A stretch of 64,000 nt of DNA from JAGQPD01 sp020426865 (GTDB lineage Bacteria > Planctomycetota > Planctomycetia > Pirellulales > Pirellulaceae): assembly GCA_041399065.1 (NCBI GenBank), contig JAWKTN010000012.1, forward strand, positions 62,001 through 126,000. Direction: 5' to 3'. Positions 41,695 through 52,300 of this stretch are shown one piece after another. Position numbers and translations under genes: made by a program. Numbering within the stretch: position 1 is the first letter of the stretch; every line of letters starts with the position of its first letter. Below the pieces are notes generated by a model that saw nothing but the letters and a program-made list of their open reading frames with translations, had not been told where the DNA came from and did not search any database.

Positions 41695-41939
41695 ATTGTG
41701 ACCGCAGGGACGCTGGTTTCGTATTCGTTAGGAAGCAGACCGGCGACGACTTCAATCTGTTTGTTGGCACTGCCGGCGGGTTGTTGCACCACGATGGCAG
41801 CAACGCTGTGCTGCTTACACCGCTGGCCGTATTCGGCGCGAGCCTCGACGTTGTCTCGTGGGGCTGGGGAGCGGGTGGCTCGATACTTCGGCTTGCTACT
41901 TGACGTCATCGTCTCGAAGCTGGCACCAAAAAATGGGCA

Positions 41940-41960
41940 ATACTATGCGGTTCGAGGTAT
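41940..41960 (-). repeat. Dispersed 21-bp motif
   Basis: Reverse-complement copy of the motif at 15611-15631, identical over the full 21 bases as read by eye. Confidence 0.7.
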
Positions 41961-42094
41961 TCGACGAATGGAGGATTGCGACCTTGGAGCCGATATCCAT
42001 AGTTACCACAAGCCTGTCGCCACGAAAGTATAACCCAAGAATCGTTGGACATCGCTGCCGGGGCAATGCGCCACGCCCGCGACACGTGACCGTC

Positions 42095-42913
42095 CTAGAA
42101 TTCACATTCCTGGAAATCGGTAAGGCATGTCTCACAGAATTCCCAGGTCGAGAACGATTGAATCCACGCCGTGCCGGCCGTTTCAGGGTAGACGCGCTGC
42201 TTGACACAGATGACTTCCGTCAGTAACCGATAGCAATCGCGAGGCGTAAAATGATCGCAGACCTCCAGTGCGATGCCATACCGAGCGAGTTTGGCGAGCA
42301 GCCGCTTGAGCTGGCGTTCGGCTTGGGCGTCGTTCAGTCGTTTTGCGGGCGGAAAGCGCACGGGTTCCTCGAACAGGTCTGTGATCAGGACGTTTGCCTC
42401 TGCGAATTCGAATAGATCGGGCGGGTCAAACGGATCCGACAGGTCAAACGGTTCGACGTGATCCGGAAGGTCCGTCAAAACAAACGGCTCCGACAGATGG
42501 GGCGGACCGGCAAGGTCGGAGTCGATGAACTGAAATTCGATGCGGGGCATGTTCACCACGACGGGGCCGTTCTGGCCACACCATTCCAGTCGCAACGTTC
42601 CCGCGCCATGTCGCTCGGAGCCGTCGGCAATCTCCAATTCAACTCGGCCCGTAGGACCTACCTGATGCCAAACGAGTCCGGTGGCGACACACGTCGTCCC
42701 CCCTTCTTTGTTGCTTTCGTGCAGGTAATCAACGCTATTCCAAAGCGGACGAAAGACGACCCTGCGTCCGCGTAGGATTCCCTGGCTTTGCCCCGTAAGC
42801 TCGAGTTGCATGAGTGGATGGTCGCCGCCGAAACGCAAACATCCGCCGACACTGTACCGCCGTTGACACCACAATTCTCCGTGCTGCACCCACTGGCCCA
42901 GGCGTAACGTCAT
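42095..42913 (-). CDS. Hypothetical protein
   Basis: 272 residues with no signal peptide or membrane helix. The N-terminal half looks beta-rich (CLRFGGDHPLMQLELTGQSQ, GRVELEIADGSERHGAGTLR). A low-complexity middle alternates Asp, Pro, Leu and Phe (DLSDPFDPPDLFEFAEANV). The C-terminal part is helical (RQLKRLLAKLARYGIALEVC) and ends with a Cys pair (FCETCLTDFQECEF) that could bind metal. No family was recognised. Continuous frame and natural composition support a real gene. Confidence 0.65.
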   Translation of the reverse strand: MTLRLGQWVQHGELWCQRRYSVGGCLRFGGDHPLMQLELTGQSQGILRGRRVVFRPLWNSVDYLHESNKEGGTTCVATGLVWHQVGPTGRVELEIADGSERHGAGTLRLEWCGQNGPVVVNMPRIEFQFIDSDLAGPPHLSEPFVLTDLPDHVEPFDLSDPFDPPDLFEFAEANVLITDLFEEPVRFPPAKRLNDAQAERQLKRLLAKLARYGIALEVCDHFTPRDCYRLLTEVICVKQRVYPETAGTAWIQSFSTWEFCETCLTDFQECEF

Positions 42914-43256
42914 TTCGGACCTCCCTTCACCCTATTGGTCTCAATCGCTTCCGTCATTCACCCAAAATACATGCCGAACTTGCATATGCCATAAAGCACC
43001 TGCCCAAAAAAGAATGGACACCCGTGCAAATAACTGAACGGCTATGTTGTAGTATACGGAGATACATAAGTCAAGACCTGACAGGCACGAAAGTTCCACA
43101 TCCCGTCGGAGGCCTGTCCCGCACCGCACGCCTCACCATATGTCCCGTGTGCATTAGCTATAAAACTCCGCTTGGTCCGCCCCTCGGATGCGATTAAGAT
43201 GGCAGGTGGCCAATCGAAGTGGCCAGGAGAATTCTTGACAGGGAGCAAGCAGTCTG
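42914..43256. other. Intergenic region between divergent genes
   Basis: About 340 bases upstream of both the hypothetical gene and the 949-aa repeat gene. Nothing beyond the expected promoters, which were not resolved, was recognised. Confidence 0.4.
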
Positions 43257-46106
43257 ATGATACGGCACGGCGTCTCGGTTGTATTCGCGTTGTGGATCGG
43301 TACTCTTGCCATACAAGTTGGTAACGCGGCTGATGTCACCTGGGTTGGCAACGCAAGCGGCAACTGGTCCGACGCGTCGAATTGGAGCACAAGTCCAGCT
43401 CTTCCAACTTCGATCGATGATGTCACCATCGATGTGCCGACCGCCGATATTATTGTCAGCCATACCGGCGGCACGACAACGGTCCACTCGCTGCAGACGA
43501 CCGAAGCACTCGAATTGACCGGTGGCCAAATATGGGTTGGTGCGGGGGGAGGGACACTCGCCGGAGCGATTACTTTGAGCAACGGCCGGCTCCTGCGAAG
43601 CCAAGACGGTGGTACGCTGATCATCTCGGGACCGGCCGATATTGCAAGGGGGAGGGTGGCGGCACTCGCCGGCGGATCGATGCAGTTTCCCAATTTGACG
43701 GTTTACGCCTCCGACAATTCAGGTTCGGAGATCATCGCTAACGGGACCAACAGTGCGATCGACCTTTCTCAGCTCGCTTCCTTCAGCGGTGGGACATTTA
43801 ACGGCACCAACGTTACGGCGCTCAATGGTGGCGTGATCGATCTGTCGTCCGTATTGAGCGTTGGTGCTGGAGCGGCTAATTTCTCAGCGTCCGGACCTGG
43901 TAGCATGATCCACCTGGATCAGCTGACGGAATTCGTCCCCACAAGTTTTTTGACCCCTCGGCGGTTGTCTGCGGAAAATGGAGCGACAATTGTTTCGCCC
44001 AACCTCACTACGTTGGGTCGCGTGGATCTGCAGCTGGACGGGCCCACGTCCAGTCTCGACGTCGCGCAGGTCACGAGTCTTGATCAATCCAGCATTACCG
44101 TATCCGGGGGAGCTCAGTTTTCACTTCCCGCATCCGTGGTGTCACTGACGGGGACAAGCATCAGCACCAGCTACGTGAGCGTCGGCGCTGGTTCCAGTCT
44201 TGATTTGTCGGCATTGACTTCCTTCGCCGGCGGCACTTTAAACGGAACAACGATTCGGACTAACGATGGCGGTTCCGTGGATTTGTCGAGTGTTCCACAG
44301 ATCACGGTGGGAGCGACATCGATTATCGCCGAAGGGACCGACAGTCGCGTCGATTTGACCTCGCTTACCGAATTCGCAGGCGACAATTTGATTGCGCCGC
44401 GGTCACTGGTTGCCCGCGATGGCGGGACCCTGATCACTCCGAATCTCGCGACGCTGGGACGTGTTCGGATCGAACTGGACGGTCCAACATCGCAAATTGA
44501 CATCAGTCAAGTTCAGAGCTTCGACGCTGTGTCGTTGGCCGCCTCCAACGGAGCGACGTTGTCCCTGCCTGTATCGATCACGAGCTATGCAGCAAGCGGC
44601 CAGGTGGCAACGATGTCGGCATCCGATGCAAGCTCTGTGATCGACCTCTCCGGCTTGACCGAGCTTTCCGGTGGCACATTCAATTCTCTATTCATCACCG
44701 CACGAAATGGCGGGCGGGTCGATCTGTCACAGGTTACCTCCATCACGGAGGGAGCCATTGCGTTCGACGCTATCGGAGCCGATAGTGTCATTGACCTCAG
44801 TGGATTGGAGGCTTTCAGCAGCGATAATTTCATCGGTGCGCGACGACTGCGCGTCGAAGACGGTGCGACGATTCTTGCCTCCAATCTCACGACTTTGGGC
44901 CGCGTGTCGCTCGAAGTGTCTGGCCCTTCCGCACAATTGGATCTGCCGGTCGTTGCAAGCTACGACGAGACAGATATCGTGGTGCAGGACGGCGCCACTT
45001 TTGCTCCGCGCGCTGGGGTCAATTCTTACTCCGCCGGCGATCATTCAACATCGCTCGTGGCGGGCGGCTCAAATTCGCACCTGAATCTATCGACCATTTC
45101 CACGTTGGCCGGCTCCACGATCGGATTTACCGAAATAGCGGCTCGTGGTGGCGCTCGCGTGACCCTCAACCAGTTGTCAACAATTGATACCGGAAACGTG
45201 AGTTTCATTTCGTCCGGTTCGGACAGCACGATTGACATTTCGTCGCTTACTCAAATCGACCTTGACTCCAACTTCGGTACGCGAACGATTTACGCCTCCG
45301 ATGGCGGCTCCGTTGTGTTGTCGCCTGATGCAACCGTGGTGGTTACCAACGGGATCGTCGATGTCGATCGAGATGGAATCGTCACCGGCCATTCGATTCA
45401 GTTAATGGCTAAGTCGACACTGCGGGGGCGGGGGACGTTGTCGGCCGATATCGTCAATTCACTCGGTCTCATTTCACCCGGTTTGGGCTATGACATCCTG
45501 ACCATTGACGGAAGTTTGCGCCAGGAACAGTCCGCCGAAATGCTATTCGAATTTCGCGGGTTCGCGGCCGGTGATGATTTCGATCAACTGTTGGTTACCG
45601 GCCCCGTTGAGCTGTCCGGGACAATCGAGGCTCGCGTCATCTCCACGAACAATTCTCCATTTGTGCCTCAGTATGAGGATCGCTTTGAAGTCGTCTGTTC
45701 GAATTCCGGAATCACCGGCGAATTCACTCGCGGGTTGCTCGAATCGCCCGGCGACAAATGGGCCTGGTTCATTGAACAATCGAGCGGCGCAGTGGAATTG
45801 GTCGTAGGCCTGGCAGGCGATTACAACCGAAACGGTGTCGTGGATGCAGCTGATTTCACTGTGTGGAAAGACAACTTTGGCACGTCACTGATTGTGGCCG
45901 ATGGCAACGGAAACGGGATTGTCGACGCCGCCGACTTCACCGTTTGGAAAGACAATTTCGGCAATACGCCCGAACTCGTGGCGGCGCCCCCCGCCGTCGC
46001 GGTCCCCGAACCAAGCGGACGCGTAATGGCGTTGCTTGTCGGTATCCTGGTGATGACGATGTTGCATGGCTGTCCGAGCTGGGGACGCCTGGCGACAGTT
46101 GGGTGA
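43257..46106 (+). CDS. Large secreted repeat protein with dockerin-like units and PEP-CTERM tail
   Basis: 949 residues. A signal peptide (VVFALWIGTLAIQVGNAA) leads to DVTWVGNASGNWSDASNWST, a unit typical of autotransporter-like and planctomycete surface proteins. The body has at least three repeats of about 147 residues (441 bases; the phrase TLGRV recurs near 44013, 44454 and 44895) that look like beta-helix. Two dockerin-like units (GVVDAADFTVWKDNFG and GIVDAADFTVWKDNFG) and the PEP-CTERM tail VPEPSGRVMALLVGILVMT follow. It is predicted to be exported and surface-sorted. No enzyme motif is visible. Confidence 0.88.
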   Translation: MIRHGVSVVFALWIGTLAIQVGNAADVTWVGNASGNWSDASNWSTSPALPTSIDDVTIDVPTADIIVSHTGGTTTVHSLQTTEALELTGGQIWVGAGGGTLAGAITLSNGRLLRSQDGGTLIISGPADIARGRVAALAGGSMQFPNLTVYASDNSGSEIIANGTNSAIDLSQLASFSGGTFNGTNVTALNGGVIDLSSVLSVGAGAANFSASGPGSMIHLDQLTEFVPTSFLTPRRLSAENGATIVSPNLTTLGRVDLQLDGPTSSLDVAQVTSLDQSSITVSGGAQFSLPASVVSLTGTSISTSYVSVGAGSSLDLSALTSFAGGTLNGTTIRTNDGGSVDLSSVPQITVGATSIIAEGTDSRVDLTSLTEFAGDNLIAPRSLVARDGGTLITPNLATLGRVRIELDGPTSQIDISQVQSFDAVSLAASNGATLSLPVSITSYAASGQVATMSASDASSVIDLSGLTELSGGTFNSLFITARNGGRVDLSQVTSITEGAIAFDAIGADSVIDLSGLEAFSSDNFIGARRLRVEDGATILASNLTTLGRVSLEVSGPSAQLDLPVVASYDETDIVVQDGATFAPRAGVNSYSAGDHSTSLVAGGSNSHLNLSTISTLAGSTIGFTEIAARGGARVTLNQLSTIDTGNVSFISSGSDSTIDISSLTQIDLDSNFGTRTIYASDGGSVVLSPDATVVVTNGIVDVDRDGIVTGHSIQLMAKSTLRGRGTLSADIVNSLGLISPGLGYDILTIDGSLRQEQSAEMLFEFRGFAAGDDFDQLLVTGPVELSGTIEARVISTNNSPFVPQYEDRFEVVCSNSGITGEFTRGLLESPGDKWAWFIEQSSGAVELVVGLAGDYNRNGVVDAADFTVWKDNFGTSLIVADGNGNGIVDAADFTVWKDNFGNTPELVAAPPAVAVPEPSGRVMALLVGILVMTMLHGCPSWGRLATVG

Positions 46107-47216
46107 CTATGTCCCTGTCATTGCTGCTAAGTCGCGGATGTACCGCAACGCGTCATCAACGTCGGGGACTTCTACTCCGCGCTGTCGACCAGCGCGATCG
46201 CATTCGGCCAAGAGCAGTAACTCTTCGTAGCTCTCGTCCGCTTGCAGACGGCGTCTGGCCCGTGCGCCGAGGGTTCCGTCGAGGAACGCTTGAGCATCCA
46301 TGTGGTGTTCGATCAGCCATTTCGTGCGGGGTGTGATAAAGCCTTCCAGGGCTTCAATACCCGCACCGACGTGATCATGTGGGTCAATGGCTTTGCCAAT
46401 ATCATGCAGCAAAGCCGCCAACAAGAACTCTTCGTCATACGGCAGCGCATCGCAGGCATGATCAAACACTTGCAGGCTGTGGTACAACGCGTCCCCTTCC
46501 GGATGATACTTCGGGCTCTGCTTCACGTTTTCCAGCGGAAGCAACAGCATCTCGAAAATCTGGAATCGGTCGACTTGTTCGGAAACTTCGAGCACGGCAT
46601 GATCGATGTCCAGCTCTGGGTATTCGTGTTCGAGGAATTTTTCAAGTTGAGCGATACTGGCTCGTTCAATTGCTTTGCCGGTAATCGAACTGCGAAAGAC
46701 GAAGTGGGCCAGGTTGGACGCGTAGACGGTAAGTTCAAAGGGAAACCGATCTTGCACGTGGACGTGAGTAAAGATTCTCTCCTCGCCTTGCTTTCGAACT
46801 CTTTTTCGTTCGACGTCGTAGACGAATCCTTCGCTGTCCAATGCCGCGGTGATACCCTCGACCCCGTCGGCGAATAGGTGCAGGTCAATGTCAGAGCCAC
46901 GGCGGATGTGCCCGGTCAATACGCTACCGATGAGCCGTGGGCGGTATTTTCGCAGCAGCCGCATCATTCGCAGAGCTTCCAGCCGCATCTCTAACAGATC
47001 GCGGTCTCGTTGATCGCCTTCGTACAATCGAGCGAACAGTTGAACTTGATCGCGGATTTCCGCATTGCTGGGCAGATCGATCGGTTTGACCCAGCCGCGG
47101 CAGATCCGCCGAGCGGCTTTCATTTTCGCGCGATAGTACTCAGACTCATGCCGCTCATACATCAATCGCGCAGCTTCCCACGCAATTTGGCGGCGCACCT
47201 TGGAGAAAGATGTCAT
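46107..47216 (-). CDS. Nucleotidyltransferase plus HD-domain protein
   Basis: 369 residues from ATG 47216; a start at 47231 is also possible. GSVLTGHIRRGSDIDLHLFA is a nucleotidyltransferase fold signature (GS then DxD). The C-terminal HD domain shows HSLQVFDHACDALPYDEEFL then LAALLHDIGKAIDPHDHVGA, with the HD pair and downstream His. The order resembles CCA-adding-like or nucleotide-metabolising enzymes, but the RNA-binding parts of CCA enzymes are not evident. The substrate is therefore open. Its stop codon is one base after the stop of the 949-aa protein gene on the other strand. Confidence 0.8.
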   Translation of the reverse strand: MTSFSKVRRQIAWEAARLMYERHESEYYRAKMKAARRICRGWVKPIDLPSNAEIRDQVQLFARLYEGDQRDRDLLEMRLEALRMMRLLRKYRPRLIGSVLTGHIRRGSDIDLHLFADGVEGITAALDSEGFVYDVERKRVRKQGEERIFTHVHVQDRFPFELTVYASNLAHFVFRSSITGKAIERASIAQLEKFLEHEYPELDIDHAVLEVSEQVDRFQIFEMLLLPLENVKQSPKYHPEGDALYHSLQVFDHACDALPYDEEFLLAALLHDIGKAIDPHDHVGAGIEALEGFITPRTKWLIEHHMDAQAFLDGTLGARARRRLQADESYEELLLLAECDRAGRQRGVEVPDVDDALRYIRDLAAMTGT

Positions 47217-47395
47217 CGGCAAGCCACCCATATCAAGCCCATTGCAAAGGAGTGGCGGGGCTGTCGATCCGGGGGATAATCTGTCCGTGAGCGAACAGTG
47301 ATCTAGTGTTGGTCGTGGTCCGTTACGAAGCATTTAGTATAGCTTCAACCCTCGATTCGCCTCAAGGCCACGCCTTCAAAGCAATCCGCTTAGAC

Positions 47396-48250
47396 TTAGG
47401 ACGCTTCGTTGAAGGTTCGGCTTCCGTTCCCCGACCAGGCTCCCCAGATGGGCCAGTAGCGACCGTGAGCCTGTTCGATGCGATCGACCCGTACGTCGTA
47501 GAGTTGGCTGATTACTTCTGGAGTGAGGACGGTGTCGGTAGGACCCTGAGCCAAGGCGCGTCCTTGCTTCATGACAAGTGTGTGGGTGATACCGGGGAGG
47601 ATTTCTTCCATGTGATGGGTTACCAAAATCAAGGCGGGGGTCTCGCGATCCTCCAGAATCGGGTGGAGCGCGCCGAGAAAACGTTCACGGACACCGGGGT
47701 CCATGCCGGCACAGGGTTCGTCGAGGACCAACATTAGGGGTTGGACCATCCTTGCCCTTGCCACCATTACGATTTGTCTTTCGCCTTGCGAGAGTTGACC
47801 GAATCGCTTTTCCCGCAGGTGTTCCCATCCCAATTGCCGCAAATACTTTGTAGCTCGGTCATAGTCTTCCGGCCCAGTTTCGAATCCGACAAAATGCTTC
47901 AGACCGATCTGTGCCCAGCGGCCGGAGACGACCGTGTCCCATACCTTTTCGTCCGCCGGGACATCGGCCACCAGACGATCGTTGACGATTCCGATTTGTT
48001 CGCGCAGGCGGCGAAGATCCATGCGGTCATGACCGCATCGGAGGATCCGGCCACCGGCGTTGGGCCAGAGGTTTCCCAACGCCAATCGCAACAACGTCGA
48101 CTTGCCGGCGCCATTGGGTCCTAAAATCGCCCAATGCTCACCATAATTTACACGCCAATCGACGTCCAACAGGATCGGAGTCTTCCCAGCGCGAAACGAC
48201 ACGCGCTGGAATTCAAGAATCGGTTCGCCCACTACTTCTCCACAACCCAA
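47396..48250 (-). CDS. ABC transporter ATP-binding protein (YlmA/ModF-like)
   Basis: 284 residues. Walker A is GPNGAGKSTLLRL, the Q loop lies near REQIGIVNDRL, the signature is QLSQGERQIVMVARARM, Walker B is LMLVLDEPCAGMD, and the H loop is LVTHHMEE. The opening phrase PILLDVDWRVNYGEHWAILG is typical of the stand-alone YlmA/ModF type. No permease is encoded next to it, so it may serve a distant transporter or act as a soluble ABC protein. Its start overlaps the DUF1080 gene stop by 19 bases. Confidence 0.87.
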   Translation of the reverse strand: MGCGEVVGEPILEFQRVSFRAGKTPILLDVDWRVNYGEHWAILGPNGAGKSTLLRLALGNLWPNAGGRILRCGHDRMDLRRLREQIGIVNDRLVADVPADEKVWDTVVSGRWAQIGLKHFVGFETGPEDYDRATKYLRQLGWEHLREKRFGQLSQGERQIVMVARARMVQPLMLVLDEPCAGMDPGVRERFLGALHPILEDRETPALILVTHHMEEILPGITHTLVMKQGRALAQGPTDTVLTPEVISQLYDVRVDRIEQAHGRYWPIWGAWSGNGSRTFNEAS

Positions 48251-49227
48251 ATGTTGCGAAAGACGACTGGATTGCCGTGATCCTGCAAATACAACGCCCC
48301 CGGCGAATTCGCCTCACCGATGCCCCCTGGCGTCGCGTGCGGCAACTCGCGATCCTGATGGATCACATTGCCATTGTGTTTGACGGTGATTCTGGCATTC
48401 GCCACCTTCTTGTCGCCATCGTACTTGGCGGCAGTGAAGTCGATATCATATGTCTGCCAGTTCATGGGGGGAAAACACATGTTGACGTTCGGCCGCGATA
48501 CGGAATAGATGCCACCACATTCGTTGTCAGCACCTTCCAGTGCAAATGAGTCCAACACTTGCACTTCAAAACGATGTTGCACGTAAACGCCGCTATTGCC
48601 GCGTCCTTGTCCCCGTGCCTCCGGCATGAACGGTGTGCGAAATTCAATGTGCAATGTATGATCGCCAAACTTCTTTTTAGAGACGGCATTGGATGCTGCC
48701 AGGAAATGGTCATCGGTCAATTTGCCGTTTTCGAACTGTTCGGCACTGGAGCCGTCAAACAGCACGGTCGCTCCGGCTGGTGGCTTCGCCCCCAGCGTCG
48801 GGCTCTTGCGTTCGACCTTTTTCAATGTGGCGAAACTGCCGCCATTGGCTTTGATTTCAAACGTCTCGCCATCGACAACAACGTCCATGCTTCCTGCGGA
48901 GAACTTGATAACGCCATTTTCGGCCGTGACGTTCTCATGCTCGTGAATCTCGTCGCCACGATTCCAGCCATTGCCCGGTAATCCGCCCGGATATCCGAAG
49001 ACGGAGAACTTACCGCCGCCCAATGCCAAGACCTGCGCGCCGACTTTGGCCGGGCCATCGTCCAGTTGCGCTTCGCCCTCGTATTCCCCCTGCAAGGCGA
49101 AGTCGCCGCCAGACAGATCGCCAACCGCTCCCCCCTCCGCGGACCAGCCCGGGGTGTGAATTGTGACCACGCTTCCGCAGAATAATACCAACATCGCCGC
49201 AGACGAAATCAATGAGCGCATCCTCAT
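48232..49227 (-). CDS. DUF1080 (3-keto-disaccharide hydrolase-like) secreted protein
   Basis: 331 residues from ATG 49227 after AAGGTG. A signal peptide (LISSAAMLVLFCGSVVTIHT) precedes a helical/linker part, then the DUF1080 concanavalin-like fold with characteristic phrases: PPAGATVLFDGSSAEQFENG, SGVYVQHRFEVQVLDSFALE, ECGGIYSVSRPNVNMCFPPM and ALYLQDHGNPVVFRNIWVVE. The family includes carbohydrate-binding or 3-keto-glycoside hydrolase members abundant in planctomycetes. It is predicted to act outside the cytoplasm on a sugar substrate that is not defined. Confidence 0.9.
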   Translation of the reverse strand: MRMRSLISSAAMLVLFCGSVVTIHTPGWSAEGGAVGDLSGGDFALQGEYEGEAQLDDGPAKVGAQVLALGGGKFSVFGYPGGLPGNGWNRGDEIHEHENVTAENGVIKFSAGSMDVVVDGETFEIKANGGSFATLKKVERKSPTLGAKPPAGATVLFDGSSAEQFENGKLTDDHFLAASNAVSKKKFGDHTLHIEFRTPFMPEARGQGRGNSGVYVQHRFEVQVLDSFALEGADNECGGIYSVSRPNVNMCFPPMNWQTYDIDFTAAKYDGDKKVANARITVKHNGNVIHQDRELPHATPGGIGEANSPGALYLQDHGNPVVFRNIWVVEK

Positions 49228-49316
49228 CTTGATACACCTTACCTGTTCAATGAATCTGTTAAAAAGTATCGGCCCACTACTGACTATGCGAATGTAGTCA
49301 CGCAGGAACCCACTTG

Positions 49317-52300
49317 TCAATCAGGTGAGGAGGCGTGGTCGGTATGGGAAGCATGCCGCACGACGAACTGGCTCCACGTCGCCGATGGAACGGCGTATGG
49401 GCGGAATTTCTCGAATTCGCCCCGTTCGTCGCTATAAAGGATCGCGCGATGGACGCCCAAGCGACTGGCGGCCGCCGAGTCCATCAAATTGCTCGAATCC
49501 GTAGCGCTCATCTGAAACAGGACCCGCCGCGAGAACTCGCGCATTGTCTGCCGATCGAACCATCGAGTGACGTTGTTGTACGTGTCGCACCACACAACAA
49601 CGTGAACGCCAACACTGGAGCCTTCCTTCAAGATGTATGCCAGACTATCCGCGGCCGTTTCCGCGGGGGTGTCACTAAATGAGCCGAGCCCAAAGCTGTC
49701 CTCGGATTTTCGCAAATCCCGAAAGCGGGGAAGGTTGTAAATGATCAGGAATCGAGAGGGCGCATCCGCAATGTTGTTCTCGAGTCGCCGTCGTACTTCA
49801 CCAGCCAACTCACCGCACGCACTTGCGATCGACCCTGCCTCCGGGGCCGCACAGTCGATAGCAAGTTGCTTGCGGACGATCGTCGACAGCCCGACTCGCG
49901 ACGTTTCATACGTTCCGCCGTCCAGCAGGCAGACGGCATTGCGGGCTGATTGTCCGATGGCTTGAGCGTGAGCGGAGATCGCCAGCATCATATTGGACAA
50001 CGCCCCAATCGCCATTTCTTCTTGTTGGCCAACGACCAATACATGACAGCCGCTTTGTCGGCGAAACGTAATCTCGGCTGGGTTCTTGATGGCAATGGCC
50101 GCTCCCAGCCAGGTCCGCGGGCTGACCGGATCATCGATCGATCGTTCTCGCGCGACAAGCTGCCGCAACGTCGGGTTTTCAGCCGGATCAGCAGCCACGT
50201 TCCCTTCGAACACGACCGGTGTCACTTCCGCACGCCCACCCAAAAGGCCCGCGTGCTGGTTCGTGTAATCACGCAACGTCTTCAGGTACGCCTCGCGATC
50301 ATGATCCGACATCCACACGACTTGGAACGGGTGGTTTCCTTCGAACAGACCGTTGGCGTTATTGTAGATCGCCTCGCCCGGGCGGCTCAGCAATCGGGCG
50401 GCTGTGTTCTCTTCACTGAGGATCAGATGCGCATCGGCCTCGCTGCACTGGAGAGCAATGCGTACTGCCATCTGCCCAATCGTGCTGCGTGCCAGCGAAT
50501 AGGCTCCAGCCAACGTCTGCGATCCGAGAATGACATGGATACCAAAAGCGCGTCCTTGTCGCACCAGTCGGTCGAGCAGCAGTGAGGCTTCTTGTGCGAT
50601 GTTGTCGTCCTTGACGAAGAACTCCTGGAACTCATCCACGATCAGCAACTGTCGTGGCATCGGCTCGTCCGGCTGGCTGTCCCGAAATGACTTCACCGAC
50701 TGGGCTCCGCACGCACGGAAGCGGTCGCCGCGAATTCGCAATTCTTCGTCCAATCGCTCCAAGACGCTCATGCCAAACTCCCGCTCGCTCTCGATCGCAA
50801 TGACCCGCGCATGGGGCATTTTGTGTTCGGCGTACGGCTTGAATTCGACCCCTTTCTTGAAGTCAATCAAGAAGAATTCGAGTTCATTGGGGCTGTAGTG
50901 CAACGCCAAATTAGTGATCAGGGCGTTCAGCAGTGTTGATTTGCCGGAGCCGGTCTTACCGGCGATCAAAACGTGTTGCGACGTTCCCTTGCCAAGTTGC
51001 AGGTATTGCAGTTTTGTCGCCCCAGCACGTCCCAGCGGGACCAGTACCTCATCCCGACTATCACGTGTCCACCAGCGATCGACATTCGGCACGACCGTCT
51101 CGAACGGTACCTCAACTCGGTTCGCCTCTGTCGCGCGCTGACCAGCGGCCTTGATGATGCTTGTCAACACTGAGTCCGCAGGGGGCGTTTCGGGCGATAG
51201 CGGACAGCGTTCCAGTTGCGGATATTTCCATTGGAAGCGGGTGTCCCGATAAATCAACACGTTCGCAGGCGGTTCTAGATCCGCCAAATCAAAATTCTTG
51301 GGCAGATCCATTTTGGTGTCGACACTAATCAATGTGTAAACGCCGCATCGGGCACCGCTGCTGGAAATGCTGATCAGCCGCCGCGCGGCCTCATCCGAGA
51401 AGTTGGCGGGAAAATTTGCCACGACCAGAATCTGAAACGGCTCGGCCACCTCGCCAGCCTCTTCGTTGTATTCCTGAATTGACGCGAACTCGTTCCGCAA
51501 ATACTTCTGGATCACATTCTCCATGTGCTCGGTCAGGTCCGCCAGACGCTGGTTGATGTGCGCGGTCTCGGTCCAGATGCGATTCGAAACAAGTCGCTCA
51601 TCGAAATCAGCCAGGTGCATGAACGCCGAAAAGTTTTCGCCCAAGCCGGTGGGGTCGATAATCGTGAAGCGGACTTTTCCTGCCGGTAACGATGTCAATA
51701 GCCGTAACATCGTGTTTTGCATGACGCGGATCGCCTGCCGCCGCCCTTCACCCTCCGCTTCGATCAACAACGATGGCGATTCGGGGAACGTCAAGACAGC
51801 CGGTAGCTGCCATTGATGTTGATGAAGGGTCAGGCGCGGATGATCGGGAATGCCGCGATCGAATTGCTCCAGGCTGAATGTATAGTCGCCGAACCTTAGC
51901 GCCGGCAAGGTATGCGGCAGCGTCGAATTATTGGGAGATTCAGAAGACCAGGCGGGAAAATGCTCCCCACAAAAGCGATTCATGGTAGAGAATTCGGCCG
52001 CAACCTCGGTCATGCCAGCCTTCCATTCGGCCACCAATTGGTGCCAGCTTTGCAGCCGTTGCTGTTCCAACGCATCCAGCCGAACTTCAAACTCTTGCTT
52101 GAGCTTTTCTGAATTTCTCTCGTGTTGTTTTGCCAGCATTTCCAGCTTCGGCGGGTACGTGTCGCGCAACGGTCGAACAGCCGCGTCCCAGTCCGCTTCT
52201 ACTCGCTGTTGTTCGGCATGCATGCGCTGTTCAATCCGTTGTCGGCTTGCATCATAGCCTTCTCGCAGCTCCTGTTGGACCCGTTCCCACTCGAGATCGG

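Larger units (their letters stand above)
41254..42094. other. Intergenic region with tandem repeats
   Basis: Contains two 142-bp direct repeats (41411-41694) and a copy of the dispersed 21-bp motif (41940-41960). No supported gene: the ORFs are translations of the repeat. Confidence 0.5.
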
